DNA of 64,000 bases from Psoroptes ovis (lineage: Eukaryota; Arthropoda; Arachnida; Sarcoptiformes; Psoroptidae): the NCBI GenBank assembly GCA_002943765.1, contig PQWQ01000019.1, forward strand, positions 434,001 through 498,000. Reading direction: 5' to 3'. The position numbers and the translations under genes were made by a program. Shown here piece after piece: positions 1-12,500 of this stretch. Every line of letters begins with the position of its first letter. Within the stretch, counting starts at the first letter, position 1. Below the pieces are notes generated by a model. It had not been told where the DNA came from, did not search any database, and was given only the letters and a program-made list of their open reading frames with translations.

Positions 1-227
1 CAACAATATGTATTAATGAATTTTTCCGTAAATGCTTCATTAAATTCATCATTAGAAATACATTGTATTGGTTTACCGAAAAATTGTGTCAACGATACCA
101 GAACGCAGCCAAACATGAACAGCGTTGTAGTGCAACGATAATGTAGTCGATTAATTTGATTATCGATCACTGTTTTTGGTGGTAAAATGAAATTCTTCAG
201 CACAGCAAATGTATCGATGAATGCCAT
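1..227 (-). CDS. Innexin, N-terminal exon (partial at window edge)
   Basis: Gap-junction channel subunit of the innexin family, which forms intercellular channels or hemichannels in the plasma membrane. The minus strand from an ATG at 227 is open to the window edge (75 codons and two extra bases). It begins MAFIDTF, then shows the innexin N-terminal signature: an IDNQINRLHYR segment, a hydrophobic first membrane span around residues 33-50, and TQFFGKPIQCI, where family members have the sequence leading to the first conserved extracellular cysteine. The remaining exons lie off the window. The invertebrate family is clear; which innexin paralogue it is cannot be told from 75 residues. Confidence 0.85.
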   Translation of the reverse strand, partial: MAFIDTFAVLKNFILPPKTVIDNQINRLHYRCTTTLFMFGCVLVSLTQFFGKPIQCISNDEFNEAFTEKFINTYC

Positions 228-495
228 TGTTTTCTTTAGTCTTTGATTGATTGATCGATCGAATGATTTTGATTAATTAATTCGATGAAGACCACTGAAT
301 GATCAGCTCAATTAAGACACCAAATCGTGCAAAGCCACAAATGATTCGAAATACACAGTGAATATGTATCAAAATATTTCCGAAACTTCGTAGATCACAG
401 TTGATCAACTAAATTGTCAACAAGTAAAGCAAACAAATTGACAATTTGTAAATTTGCAAAATGCAAGATCTAGATCACCATACAAAAGTGATTTA

Positions 496-577
496 TTAGG
501 TTGTCCGCAAAGTTCTGGCCGATTTTTCAAGCGCAACTCTATCGGATTAAGCGGAATGAACTTTACGGACAACCTTT
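496..577 (-). mobile_element. Mariner-type MITE, copy 1
   Basis: An 82-bp element with terminal inverted repeats related to TTAGGTTGTCCGAAAAGTT, flanked on both sides by TA. The interior matches the main subfamily in reverse orientation (GGCCGATTTTCA comes before CAACTCTAT). It has no coding capacity. One terminus has decayed (AACCTTT instead of AACCTAA). Confidence 0.8.
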
Positions 578-782
578 ATATTTCCAAGCATTTATTTACA
601 TTGAAATCTGTATTAATTTGCATTTCAATTTCATCCAACGATCAAAGATGTTTACAATTAAGTCGAAAAAATTGTCAATAGACAAGCAATCAAATCAAAT
701 CAAATATCAATAACCTCCCACAACATCCACCACCGACCACCATCACCTCTTACTCCCATTGTATTTCTTATCTTCCAATGTA

Positions 783-863
783 TTAGGTTGTCCGAAAAGT
801 TCATTCGGCTTTATCCGATAGAGTTGTTCATGAAAATCGGCCAAAACTTTCCGGACAACCTAA
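783..863 (+). mobile_element. Mariner-type MITE, copy 2
   Basis: An 81-bp element bounded by TTAGGTTGTCCGAAAAGTT and its near-perfect reverse complement, with a TA duplication on each side. This is one of the best-preserved copies and can serve as the reference for the main subfamily (interior TTCATTCGG, then GAGTTGTTCATGAAAATCGG). Confidence 0.88.
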
Positions 864-2962
864 TATTTACCAACCAGTCAAATATCACTGTAAATCAGTC
901 ATTTTCATATTTGAAATTTTCCCACCCTGTGGGTCTTTACACGCCTTATCAAATATGCAAAAATATGCAAATGACTTATTTTCAAACGATTTGAATAAAT
1001 AAATAAATAGAAATGTCAATATTTTTCATCAATGATTTAAAGCAAACAAATAAAACCAAAAGGCTGTAACCTGGTGATGATGATCAATGCTATGATGATA
1101 CATAATTATCAAGTATTGTATTAATGATGAAGCTACAATGGTTATGATGATTACAAATATTTTGTCAATCGACTATTAAGTAAATATTTAAATGAAAACA
1201 TATTTGAAAACATGATCATCGACCATCATGGATTTGGTTCAGTGTAATCCTCTGTAATGTGATCTCTGACTTATGGGATGTTTGATCGAACACACAACGA
1301 TTATCTCTCTGTGAATTATGGGATGTTTGATCTGTATGATCGAAATAAAATCCCACCAATAACCGCGATCGGGATGATTCAATTCAAATTTGTTTCAATA
1401 TTCAATTTGAGAGTTTATTTCTGGGCTAAAATTGAAATTCAATCACCTTTATGATTTATTTAAATTAATATTCCAATATTTATTCAATTTTTTACAAAAT
1501 TTAAAAATAATCATTTTTTTTAAAAATATGTGAAAAAGTAATAAAATCCAAGGCAACAGGTGGTTGTAGAAAAATTTTTAGGGCGGAAAAACTGTCACAA
1601 ACGAGTTTATACGTATTTTTAATTTTTCAGAAATTATATTTAAGACGTAGTACTACGTCCCAACACAGTGCTGAAACTTAAAAGCCGGCGCTCAGAGACG
1701 AAATAGTAAAAATTTTGCCTGACAGTTAAACGGCTAATTCAAAGTAAATTGAATACTTATCCATTTTTAATATTTTCAAATATTTTTTCTCTCATTCAAT
1801 TTTCCCATGAAAAAAATAAGCAAATTTCTCTGATAAAAATCATATAATTGCAAGGCAAAAATGAATTTTTGTCATCATCATTTTTCAATGTATCAATGAT
1901 ATATCGAATAGATATTCATTGATATTCATTCGATTTTCAATGTAGAATCATTGAAAAGTGAAAATGAATGGAACTGACAGCACGTACAAATGTAAATCTT
2001 TCAAGAAACTGCGAAGAAATTCATTGAAAGCAAACAAACGATCAAAGCAAAGCGCTGTGGCTAAACACCTCTAATGAGAAAATGAATATGTGAAAACCTC
2101 TTTGAAAACTTAACAAAAACTGAAAAAACAGCAGCAGCAGCCAATGAAGCAAAGCTAAGACATCATCATGGATGTATCAATGTATTTAAATGTTTTAAAA
2201 GATAATTCGATATGAATCAAAATTATATTTGAAATTTATATTATCATTGATGCTATACAAATGGTGGCCAATCATTGCTATTTGATTAATATCTTTTAAA
2301 TATTTGAAGATTTCTCCCAAAGAAATCTTCAAAATTTGAGAGAAACTCGTCAATTATTGAATAAATGGACAGTGGCTATTTCATTTTTAATACCTTTTAT
2401 ACATATATAGACACTGAAAGTGATTTCAAATGTAATAATTAAACACATTTCATGCGAATGAATCAATGAATCAATCATTTAAATGAATGACTGACAAGTA
2501 TTCACTCTTGATTTTGTACATTTTAACTAGTTAAAGTATTAAGTAATAATTACAAGCCAATACACAAGCAAATACATTGAAGCAATCATTCAACGGCAAC
2601 CACACATTCATATATTCAAGTAGCAGTGAAGAATAATTTGAATCAAGTTGATCATCGTCATTTTACAAATTACCATTCATTGATTCATTTTGATATTTGA
2701 TCACTGATCATTAAACATTAATCGCTGCCAATTTTGATCATTCATCATCGAGCATCGTCGAGCATCATCGATTAATCGATTCGTCAATCAATTCGTTAAT
2801 CATCAATCATTCGATTCGTCAATTTGATCTTCGATAAAAGTCTTCGATTCATTTCTTCATTGAAATACTTAATTGTTTGTGATCGATTCTAATCAATCTT
2901 AATTAATTAACTCAGTTTAATTAGTTACAATTGTCCAAGATATTCAATTAGAATTCGTCATA

Positions 2963-4806
2963 ATGAAGATTCAACGGATTCCGCTGCAGGTGTTGGCGAT
3001 ATCATTGATGCTGCTGTTGATATCGTTTGTCCATGGTTTAGGCAAGTATTTTCTTGAGATTATTTTAAGATTTTTCCCAAGAAGTTTCTTCAAAATTAAT
3101 TAATTGTTTAATTAATCGTTTAATTAATTAATATTTTAATTAATTTTTCAAACAATGACACAGAAGAGACAACGACCCAAGCACCGGCCAATGTAACTGA
3201 ATCATCATCGTTCCCTACTGATGCAACAACACCGACACCATATTCCAGTGATGATAATAATACTACAGGTACTGAAAGTAATGTTGAAGATGATGGTAAA
3301 AGTAATGAATCTGATACTGCGCCAGCTGAAGATGGTACCAATGATGATAACCAAAATGATGATAACAAAGATAACAGCAACGATAATAATAATGGTGAAG
3401 AATTACAAGAACAACCGCAACAACCGAAAGTGTACATAATTCACCACCATTATAATAATGGTCCACAAGGAGCAGGTTCACCATCGGCCATAGGTCAACC
3501 ACCATTACAACCGATTCCGGTCGATAATTTACCACCAGAATATCAGGATCCGAATTTTCCATTCGGCTCCCGATTACAACAACAACCCCAACCCCAACAG
3601 CAGCCGCAGCAGCCAAATCCATATCAATCACCGAATCAACAAACTGATCAGCAGCAGCAGCAGCCGCCGATGGCTGAAACAACTGCCGAAACATTCGATG
3701 AAGATATGGCACGTTTTGATCCGTTAGGTCAATATAATGACCAGCAAAAGAAGCGGCAATTCTTTCAAGATTTGCTTCATAATCAATTGAGTAAATTCGA
3801 ATCCGAAATCGAACCAATGATCGAAAAAGAAGATAATATTACATCCAAGAATGATATGGAAGATTTGCTCGGCATGGTACGTGATCTAAAACGTTCGATC
3901 GAGAATCATCAAATATTTAACATTACCCAGTTGATGGATGATTGGAAAGAAGGTCGATTACAGCCACCGTCATCATCATCATCATCATCAAATCAGCCAC
4001 ATCACCATCACCATCATCATCCACATCATCATCGATTATCAAGTAAACAATCACCACCATCACCATTACCACCACCAGGAATGATGCCTAATATGATTCA
4101 TCATTATCATCCACGATTTGCATCACAATGGATGCCACAACCACCTTCAGTAAGTGAATTACCAATAAATCAAGTACCTGTTAGTCATTCAGAAATGACC
4201 CTTAATATTCGACCACCAACAACACGAACATTTTTATTGGTACCACAATCTCGAATGGTACAACCCGAATTTGCTCCACAATTTCATCCAGGTGGTAATG
4301 GTTATCCACCCGGTTTTTATCCACCAACATTTCATCAACAACAACAACGTTCGAATTTCTATTCATCTGATCCGGCTCAACCGACGATGATGACACCAAT
4401 GCCAATGATGTTTAATCGAAGATCATCATCATCACCATCATCAACAGCAGCAGCAGCTGCATCATCAGCACCGATACCAAAATTTTATACACCACAAGAG
4501 CTACAAAATAAATATCCACTGAAATCAGGTGTACAATATACATTGGCTAGATCGGTTGATGGACAACAACATTCGAATGATGATCATTCGAATATTGATG
4601 ATGATAATCATGGTAATGAATATGATATCGATACCACCAACAACAACAACAATGATAATGATGATAATAAAACAATCGATGTAATCGATACTGATAATCA
4701 ATCAAATACAAATAATCAAAAACAATCAAATACTTCCGTATCATCATCATCATCATCATCATCGGCATCGAATTTATTTGATCCTGAATATGATTATCAA
4801 AAATAA
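2963..4806 (+). CDS. Secreted low-complexity Pro/Gln/His-rich protein
   Basis: Function not recognised. Two exons, 2963-3041 and 3164-4806, encode 573 residues. Exon 1 is almost exactly a signal peptide (MKIQRIPLQV, then a leucine-rich core ending near HGLG). The intron uses a GC donor (TTAG|GCAAGT) and a CAG acceptor; the nearby GT alternatives all run into stops. The mature protein begins with an acidic Asp/Asn/Thr-rich stretch and continues with Gln/Pro-rich and poly-His tracts. It has one less repetitive, probably helical segment around residues 120-190 (FQDLLHNQLSKFESEIEPMI) and an acidic, Asn-rich C terminus ending EYDYQK. No catalytic motif or cysteine pattern is visible. Extracellular location is inferred from the signal peptide alone. 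A poly-A signal lies at 5258-5263. Confidence 0.7.
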
Positions 4807-6268
4807 CTGGAAAAGTATATGATCATCTTCATTGGATTTCAAATGGATTTCGACCTGATCTTCCATCAATTAAATCATTTGAATAATTACAAACAATCAA
4901 ACAATTAAATTAAACCCGTAAACAATCAAATTAATTAAACAATTAATTACAAACAATCAAAGACAATTCGTGTGACATTCGTACACGCGATCTATCGTGG
5001 ACACACGCACGTAATTCATTGTCCATTGTCCATTATCCATTGTCCACAATGTAAAACACACCTCGATGTCCTTGTAGTTCGTTGATCAACGATGATCAGT
5101 TGTATTTCTGTGACAAACAATTTCAAAATATTCGATTGTATCGAATTAATAATAATTATTGTCATTGTTGTTAATTCATTTCCTTTGTGACCAAAATACA
5201 TGATCAAATTATCAAAAAACAAATTATCTTATTATCATTACAATGGGGATAATATACAATAAATAAATCAAATAAATAAATAATTCCGTAATTTAGTAAA
5301 TAAATAAATGAAAAAAAAAGAATGTTTGACATGTAAAAATGACCGATCAGCTGAGTTTTATGAATCAAAATCGAAATCAAAGTCGATTATCATCGTTTGT
5401 CAGTTGATTAATGGATCAGTTTGAGCAATGGTTACTTCGAATGTTTGTAATGTGATTGCGTAGGCCTGTGTCCATGTTCAAGGGTGTGTGTGTGTGTGAC
5501 ACTCTCATAGACGTATTGGTACGTCAGATTTTGTCATAAGATGGTCACATGTACTGCTTAAATATTTAAAATCGAACCGCATCAACAGCAGCAGCAGCAG
5601 CCTCAATTGTACACATCACACAAAAATAATCCAATGAATCATTGATTTAATAATAATCCAATAAATTAATAATGATAAAAAAAATGTAAGTACAATTGAA
5701 TACATCAAGTACAAATACAAATTATCAGGCATAGTTGGGGCCAATACTACCAATATAGTAGGCCAATACCATCATTTCAATACATACACAAAAAGCTTAA
5801 CTAATCAATTAATCGATTATTTTGATTGGATTAATAATTGTTTTCAATTAATTGATCATAGATACCGAGTTATTTTTATTATTATGGATTTGTGTATGCA
5901 TTGTTTTTTTGGATATTAGGTTGTCCGAAAAGTTCATTCCGCTTAATCACGATAGAATTGCTCATGAAAATCGGTCAGAACTTTTTGGACAACCAAATAT
6001 TTTGCATATCATTAGAATTCAAATAATTATCGGATTTACTTGATTAAATGTGATTACTTTTTTTTCAAAGGTATTTATGATAAATAGCTCGTCATTCATT
6101 TTTTAAAAAATTTTAAAAAATCAATGTGATTTGTGATCATCAATGTGATCAATGTGATTTGTACCACCATCATAAACAGCCATAATAATTTATTGTGCAT
6201 TTAGATTGTCATATTCGATTTGATTTGATTGATTAAGTTAATCTTCAATAATCAAACAATCAAAAACA
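4807..6268. other. Spacer between the secreted-protein and otopetrin genes
   Basis: It begins with the 3' untranslated region of the upstream gene, with AATAAA at 5258-5263. A short GT microsatellite follows around 5487-5500, then a MITE at 5916-5997 and the presumed otopetrin promoter. No additional exon was seen. Confidence 0.55.
5916..5997 (+). mobile_element. Mariner-type MITE, copy 3
   Basis: Main-subfamily element with a left terminus of TTAGGTTGTCCGAAAAGTT and a slightly decayed right terminus (TTTTTGGACAACCAAA), flanked by TA on both sides. It lies about 270 bp upstream of the otopetrin start codon, within the likely promoter region. Confidence 0.85.
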
Positions 6269-9200
6269 ATGAAACGAGCAAAAAATGGTGAAAACAGCGA
6301 TGATGATATTCGATATGTTGAAACACTGAATGAACAGCCAAGATATTATCGTCCACCATCATTATCGATGGTCACATTGACACCTGAACATCATTCGATA
6401 TTGAGTAAATTAAGGAATAAAGTTAAAATTATCGAAGAATCGAATGAAGACGAAGACCAAGAACAACAACAACCACCGAATTCTGAAGATGATAATCACC
6501 AATACGATAATATGACCAACAACCACAATGGTAAAGATAATATGACCAACAACCACAATGGTAAAGATAATATGACCAACAATGACAATGGTAAAGGTGA
6601 AGATGAAGATGATAATAATGATGGTAATGGTGCTCAATTCTCAAATAATCAGCCGTCACCACCACCACCACCACCAACAATGATTGAACAGCAATCGATC
6701 AATAACAACAATCAAAATGATGGTGGTGATGATAATTCGAAATATTACAACAAAGAAACTATTTCAACAACATCGTTAACATCGAAAATGTCAACAAAAT
6801 CAATGATGAACAATATGATTGTTGTTGTTGATAATAATGAATTATCAATGATGAATAATAATAAAATAAATAACAAATCAAATAATCATAATCATAATAA
6901 TAATCATAGATATAAACGAAAATTTTCCGCTTCAGATTTAAAAATTCGTTCGATTGTTTATGGTGAAAATAATGATCCGGAAGATTATGATGATGATGAT
7001 GGCGACGATGATGATGATGATAATACAAATAATCATAATGACAATACTAATAAGAATAATGCTGGCCATCATCATCATCATAAGGATAATATTGTTCGTT
7101 TCGATGTTGATAATCGTACAATCGATGATAACAAGGAAATAACAATGAAACCTGTTGAATATTTGAATAATATGAATAATAATAATCAAAATTATAATAA
7201 TCAAACAAATGGTAAAGATCAACAACATCATCATCAGCAGCAACAAAGATTTCTACAACAATTCTATGATAATAAACTTCATAAATCGATATCAAATTAT
7301 GAAATAAAACATATTGAAGATTCAATATCGGCAATCATTGCACCGTCTGCGGCTATTTCCACGATTCAACCGAAAACTAAATCAATATTAAAACATTCGG
7401 ATCGCGCCAAACGATCGTTGGCTAATCAAAATGATAAATTATCAATCGGTGAATGTTCGATCGGTACATTTGGTGAAAATTATTCAGATAATCGAATTAA
7501 TAAATATCAAAAACAACAATCAATCGAACAATATCTTCATTCACGAACAATTAAATTATTATCCATAATATATGCAATGATTGTAATAATTATTGGTGCA
7601 ATGTTTACCATTAGTGATATGGATAATGAAATTAATAATAATGATCATATTTATTCGATCGTAATCACACTGATTGGTGTGATATTTTTGATATATTTAC
7701 ATATCGACATACAAAGACATAAACATTTCGTGCTCGCATGGCAAAAACGTCGTAAAGAATTGATTGCAGCACCATTGCGGCAAATGACTGATGATGATAA
7801 TTACAACAATAACTATAATCTTAATGGTAATTTTGATTCGATCAATCCGAATGCGAATGATCAATGTAATGATAAAGATTATGATACATTATCAGTAACG
7901 ACAGCCATATTATTTAATCGTATTTATCAATTAGATAATCGATTAAATAATATGGATAAAAATATGGATAATGGTGATGAATTGATTGATGAAGAAACGA
8001 ATCGTAAATTAAATTCATATCGATTTCTGATTGGTAAACATTCGGGTAATGCTTTCCTTAAGATTGGTATGACATTATTTTGTATGGGCAGTATTATACA
8101 TCAAGGTATTAATCTAGCATTCGAAATACATTATTTTGCTACGAATGCTGAACAATGTAAAAATTCCGTATCGATCATTGTTTATCTAGTTCGATGTTTG
8201 GCAGCCTTTTACCAATTGTATATTGTATTTAAATATTCAAATTTAATCATTAATCGTAATCAATCGATCGTTAGATTTGGCTTGATGCATTTAATGGGTT
8301 CATCATTATCAACATGGTTGTCGACCATTATCGAAGAATCGATACATGATTATATGGGTAAAATGGCGAATATTATCGACGAAGAACATCATAATCATCA
8401 AAATATCAGTCAATCATCATCGACAAAGAATAATTTCATTTTCTTGGAACGAACCTATGAACATCATGAATATTGTATGAATAAAACATTATCCGATTTT
8501 GGATCAATGGAAACAATATCATTACTGTATCCATTTACTGTTGAATACAATATTATATTGGCATCAGTTTGGTTCATTATTTGGATGAATGTTGATAATG
8601 ATCATTCACAATCAAAATTACAAATAATGAATGAAGAGCTAGCACAAGATGAACATACTGGTCGTATTGAAATTAATTACCACTCGAATATGCAACTATC
8701 AGCTGATTTTCATGCATCCGATTTCGGTCTATTCGGTGGTATCCTAGCATTTCTAATCATCACCATTACGATTATCATATTTTTCATTACAATCAATAAA
8801 GAACAATTTGAAAATATTGGCGTGATAATATTTACCGTACAATTATCATTGTTAACTATTTGTTGTTCAATAACCGTACCACTTGCATCACGTAATACAT
8901 TGAAATTAAATGTAACCAATTTTGATCATATATCATCACCACCATTATTGATGGATGATTTATTATTGATATTACCATTACCATTTTATTATATTCATAA
9001 TATACTTTGTATTTATTCAGAAATATCATCATTAGCAGAATCAACAAGAAAAATTAATGATATTTTCATTATCATTTGTTATTCATTCAACCTCGTACAA
9101 GTGACCATACAATCATTGTTCATTATTGATGGTGCACGACGTTGTTCGAATGATTTTCGTCTGCGGAAAAAGAAACCCGGTAAACAATCCATTACGTTTT

Positions 9201-9409
9201 TAATCATATTAAACATAACATTGTGGATATTGATTACATTTGAATTGAAAGCAATCGATAAATATCATCCAATGGGCGATATTTATGGTAAATTCGTATG
9301 GATGATCATATTGGACACTTGTTTACCATCGATGCTGTTTTATCGATTTCATTCATCAGTTTGTTTAGCTCATATGTGGAAAAATTGTTATGAAAAAGAT
9401 GAACATTAG
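6269..9409 (+). CDS. Otopetrin-like proton channel
   Basis: Multi-pass membrane protein of the otopetrin family, whose members are proton-selective channels. It is a single uninterrupted exon of 1046 residues. Residues 1 to about 425 are hydrophilic and disordered, with Asn/Asp runs and a short peptide repeat. Membrane spans then start around residue 428. Family hallmarks seen are GNAFLKIGMTLFCMGSIIHQG near 595, VRFGLMHLMGSSLSTW near 667, FTVEYNIILASVWFIIW, the SDFGLFGG segment, and a C terminus with FELKAIDKYHPMGD and FYRFHSSVCLAHMWKN near 1024. The N-terminal extension is far longer than in vertebrate otopetrins, a common trait of arthropod members. The ATG at 6269 follows an A-rich context. 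Identification to family is firm; ion selectivity is inferred from the family. Confidence 0.92.
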   Translation: MKRAKNGENSDDDIRYVETLNEQPRYYRPPSLSMVTLTPEHHSILSKLRNKVKIIEESNEDEDQEQQQPPNSEDDNHQYDNMTNNHNGKDNMTNNHNGKDNMTNNDNGKGEDEDDNNDGNGAQFSNNQPSPPPPPPTMIEQQSINNNNQNDGGDDNSKYYNKETISTTSLTSKMSTKSMMNNMIVVVDNNELSMMNNNKINNKSNNHNHNNNHRYKRKFSASDLKIRSIVYGENNDPEDYDDDDGDDDDDDNTNNHNDNTNKNNAGHHHHHKDNIVRFDVDNRTIDDNKEITMKPVEYLNNMNNNNQNYNNQTNGKDQQHHHQQQQRFLQQFYDNKLHKSISNYEIKHIEDSISAIIAPSAAISTIQPKTKSILKHSDRAKRSLANQNDKLSIGECSIGTFGENYSDNRINKYQKQQSIEQYLHSRTIKLLSIIYAMIVIIIGAMFTISDMDNEINNNDHIYSIVITLIGVIFLIYLHIDIQRHKHFVLAWQKRRKELIAAPLRQMTDDDNYNNNYNLNGNFDSINPNANDQCNDKDYDTLSVTTAILFNRIYQLDNRLNNMDKNMDNGDELIDEETNRKLNSYRFLIGKHSGNAFLKIGMTLFCMGSIIHQGINLAFEIHYFATNAEQCKNSVSIIVYLVRCLAAFYQLYIVFKYSNLIINRNQSIVRFGLMHLMGSSLSTWLSTIIEESIHDYMGKMANIIDEEHHNHQNISQSSSTKNNFIFLERTYEHHEYCMNKTLSDFGSMETISLLYPFTVEYNIILASVWFIIWMNVDNDHSQSKLQIMNEELAQDEHTGRIEINYHSNMQLSADFHASDFGLFGGILAFLIITITIIIFFITINKEQFENIGVIIFTVQLSLLTICCSITVPLASRNTLKLNVTNFDHISSPPLLMDDLLLILPLPFYYIHNILCIYSEISSLAESTRKINDIFIIICYSFNLVQVTIQSLFIIDGARRCSNDFRLRKKKPGKQSITFLIILNITLWILITFELKAIDKYHPMGDIYGKFVWMIILDTCLPSMLFYRFHSSVCLAHMWKNCYEKDEH
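6511..6597 (+). repeat. Coding 30-bp minisatellite, three units
   Basis: Units 6511-6540 and 6541-6570 are identical, and 6571-6597 is a third copy with a few changes. The period is a multiple of three, so the frame is kept. The repeat encodes a decapeptide of the NMTNNHNGKD type in the disordered N-terminal region of the otopetrin. Each full unit carries a formal N-glycosylation sequon (NMT), but this end is expected to be cytosolic. Confidence 0.85.
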
Positions 9410-9528
9410 ACCCTTTGAAAACATTTAATTTAAATTATGAATAATTAAATCGAAATATTTATAAAATCATTAAACAAATCAATATTATTAAACATTATTT
9501 GACTCATTGGGTCAAAATTTACATTTTT

Positions 9529-12500
9529 TTAAAATTTTGAACATTCACTGGTCAATATTATTGCTGATTGTTGCAGTGGTTGTTGCGGCTGTTGCGTTTG
9601 TTGTTGCGATTGATCAACAATCATCGATGATTGATTATTTACATTCGATATATTCAACATGATCGATGATCTATTATTAATTTTACTATCAATCATATGA
9701 TCACCAACATTATCGATTGATTTACTTTGATCATTATTATCATTGACATCTTTGACATAATCATTACCTTTATCATTATTCGAATTGCTCATAATTGATG
9801 CTGAATATTTTCCAAGGTAATATTTACCAAAATTATTGCTTTTACCATTGGTATTGATCGTATCGAATTGATTTTTCGATGTAAACAAACTGGAATTATA
9901 ATCAGCTGATAGCAAATTCAATTGTAATAAATTACGCATCGGTTGTTGTATCATTAGATGCATGAAATATGCGAAAAAGAATGAGATAACAGCATCGGAT
10001 ACGATTGATCGGAACTGTATTTAAAAATATGAATAATAATGTCAAAATTATAACCTTTGAAATTATCATCATTAAACGATATTCCAGAAACACGTACCAT
10101 TGTTTGTGCAGACAGAATAATCGTCTGTCGAATCGAGAATAAACGATAACACGTGACAACGATGCTGGTCAAAAAGAAACCATATGACAACTTTGAAATT
10201 GGTCGAAATGCGATCGATGATAGGAATCGATTTACAATTGCTAAGGAATATTTGAAATAATGATTAGTCTTTACGAGTCACATAAAGTCAAAGATAGCCG
10301 TCATGACTTACTGATATGCCCTTTGATACATGAATAAACGATCCAAGCGTGGAGACCGACCAACATTGGACGGCCAAGTGTCAACATCATCGTCAATCGA
10401 AGAGTGGTTATATTTGGATTAACTAAATTTAAATTTTCAATAAAGAAAAAACAAGTGAAAAATGAGGCTAGCGTTATGAGCCCGATTAGTGTATTGTAAA
10501 ATGATTTCGATCGTGGCGACGCTTTATGCAATTTTCCATTATCATCATCATCATCAATCTTCTGACCATCGGCTATTTTCGATTTCGAACGTAATGTTAC
10601 TAGCTGTGTTGTTTTATTAACAATTAAATGTCCAACCCATAAACCAATGATCAACGGTTGTAAATGTGGAAATGGATTAAATAAATAAAACATTATCGAT
10701 TGTTTAATTTCCATAAATGATTTCATTTTACGATGTTCATATGGTATTTTAAGATCAAAATAAAAACGATAAATCAAATTACCAATAGTGGATAATGTAA
10801 ATAGAATTAAATGGAAAATATTTCGATGTTTTTCACTATTAAAACATGAACTAATGATCAGAATTATTGGTGCAATCAGTTTTAATTGAAATATCATCGA
10901 TACAAATACTGTCGGCAGATTACACTTTGAAAAATGAAATTAATCGAATTAGCTTTGAAATCAATCAAATTGTAATGACTGTAACATACCATATCTTCGA
11001 TATTGCTTTGAAAATTATTCGTAAAAAACAGCGCCGACCACAGATGATCTTTACATGGCTGGGTCATTGTTTGATCGAATAGATGCCACAATGGACCAGA
11101 ACCAAATAATGGAACAATGTAAATCAAACCAATCGATATGATAATCGGTAACGTATAACGTATGTAATTACGTAGAACATAATTGAAATATATGAATGTT
11201 TTCGATCGAAATGATATGGCTAATGCGATTCCACTGTTGATTAAACATGGAAAATGGTTAATTATTTAAAATAATTCAAAATTAACCGGATCAATCATAC
11301 CTGAATACGACAAATACATCGATTAAATAATACATTCGAATGAAAAAATACTTTTTTTCCGATATGAATTGCAATGGTCCTTGTACGTAGAAACGTTTGA
11401 TGATCATCGGTGCAAACAGCATGGTGTAATAATAAACATTGGTTATGAAGAAAAATATAATCAACAATAGCCGCATTGTATCGAGTTGTTGATAACGATT
11501 AGGACTTGGTGCATCGAACAAATGTCTAGTGTTTCGTATGATTGAAAATGATGTCAATATTTGAACGATTCGTGGTTTACAAATGTATAGCTTCGACACT
11601 CGTAATGTTGATGGCATAACAATATGATCGACATCAACATTGGTCGTATCCGATGCAATCGAAGCCGTTGATGATGTATGACGATTTTCGAATAGATGGC
11701 GATAAACGATCTCGTATATGGTGCTTATGATGATTAATGATAATAATATTGAAAATAATGACCTGTGAATTCAAATTAATAACATCAAAATTAACTCAAC
11801 AAAGCTATCAAAATACATACAAAAATATAATTTGATATGGATTGATATGTGGATCATCGGTAGCCTTTACACATTCAGGTCCAACTTGTACGGACATGCC
11901 AGTTTTACGTACCAAAACTGCTCAAAATAATTTCAAAAATCAATTTCAATTCAATTTGAATTCATTTAAAAGTTCATACTTCGATTGATGGCATTTTCAA
12001 CACTTTGTTTTTCACATTTATGCGGCAAACACAGGCCAACACGTAGAAATGTACGTTGCATAAATTTATACAGGCCCAAATACGTGTCAATGTATTCATC
12101 GTTCAGGAATTTTTTCACACGAGGCATACTTGTTTCAGCGATTGGTTCACCTTGATTAAAATTATCTGGCAGCGGTACCACTGGTTTGAGCAGACAATAT
12201 TGACCATAAATGATATTTGGATTTTCCATTGGATCCGATTCAATTTCCAGACATTGATCAAATTCACCCAATGATACAAACATTCCTTGTTGGAAGCCAC
12301 CGATCAGTACCGAACCTGATGCATCTAGAACTAATATAAACCAAAGACAATCAATTACCTTGATTTGAACTCTAATTGAATCAAACATACAATTCATGGC
12401 CCATGTTTCCCGGTGATTAATGGCACGAAACACACGAAATAGTGCGCCCATACAATCTGAATCCAATTGTGATTCATAAAGATAATCAGTCATACGTGAT

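Larger units (their letters stand above)
228..2962. other. Divergent intergenic region, innexin to secreted-protein gene
   Basis: No convincing coding exon was seen. The stretch separates two divergently transcribed genes, so it should hold both promoters. It contains MITE copies at 496-577 and 783-863, a 17-base direct repeat (1271-1287 and 1316-1332), and a perfect 16-base palindrome at 1644-1659. The rest is AT-rich sequence dominated by TCAAT/ATTGA words. Short open frames at 454-713 and 788-994 simply read through the MITEs and are not genes. Confidence 0.6.

Noticed and set aside
454..994. Short plus-strand frames over MITE copies 1 and 2
   Set aside because: They run through the inverted repeats and have no start context, domain or conservation signal.
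3120..3817. Minus-strand open frames opposite the secreted Gln/Pro protein
   Set aside because: Trinucleotide repeats leave both strands open; only the plus strand has a signal peptide, splice junction and sensible composition.
6410..7334. Several minus-strand frames opposite the otopetrin N terminus
   Set aside because: They are poly-Ile, Val and Tyr translations of the AAT/GAT repeats that encode Asn/Asp on the real strand.
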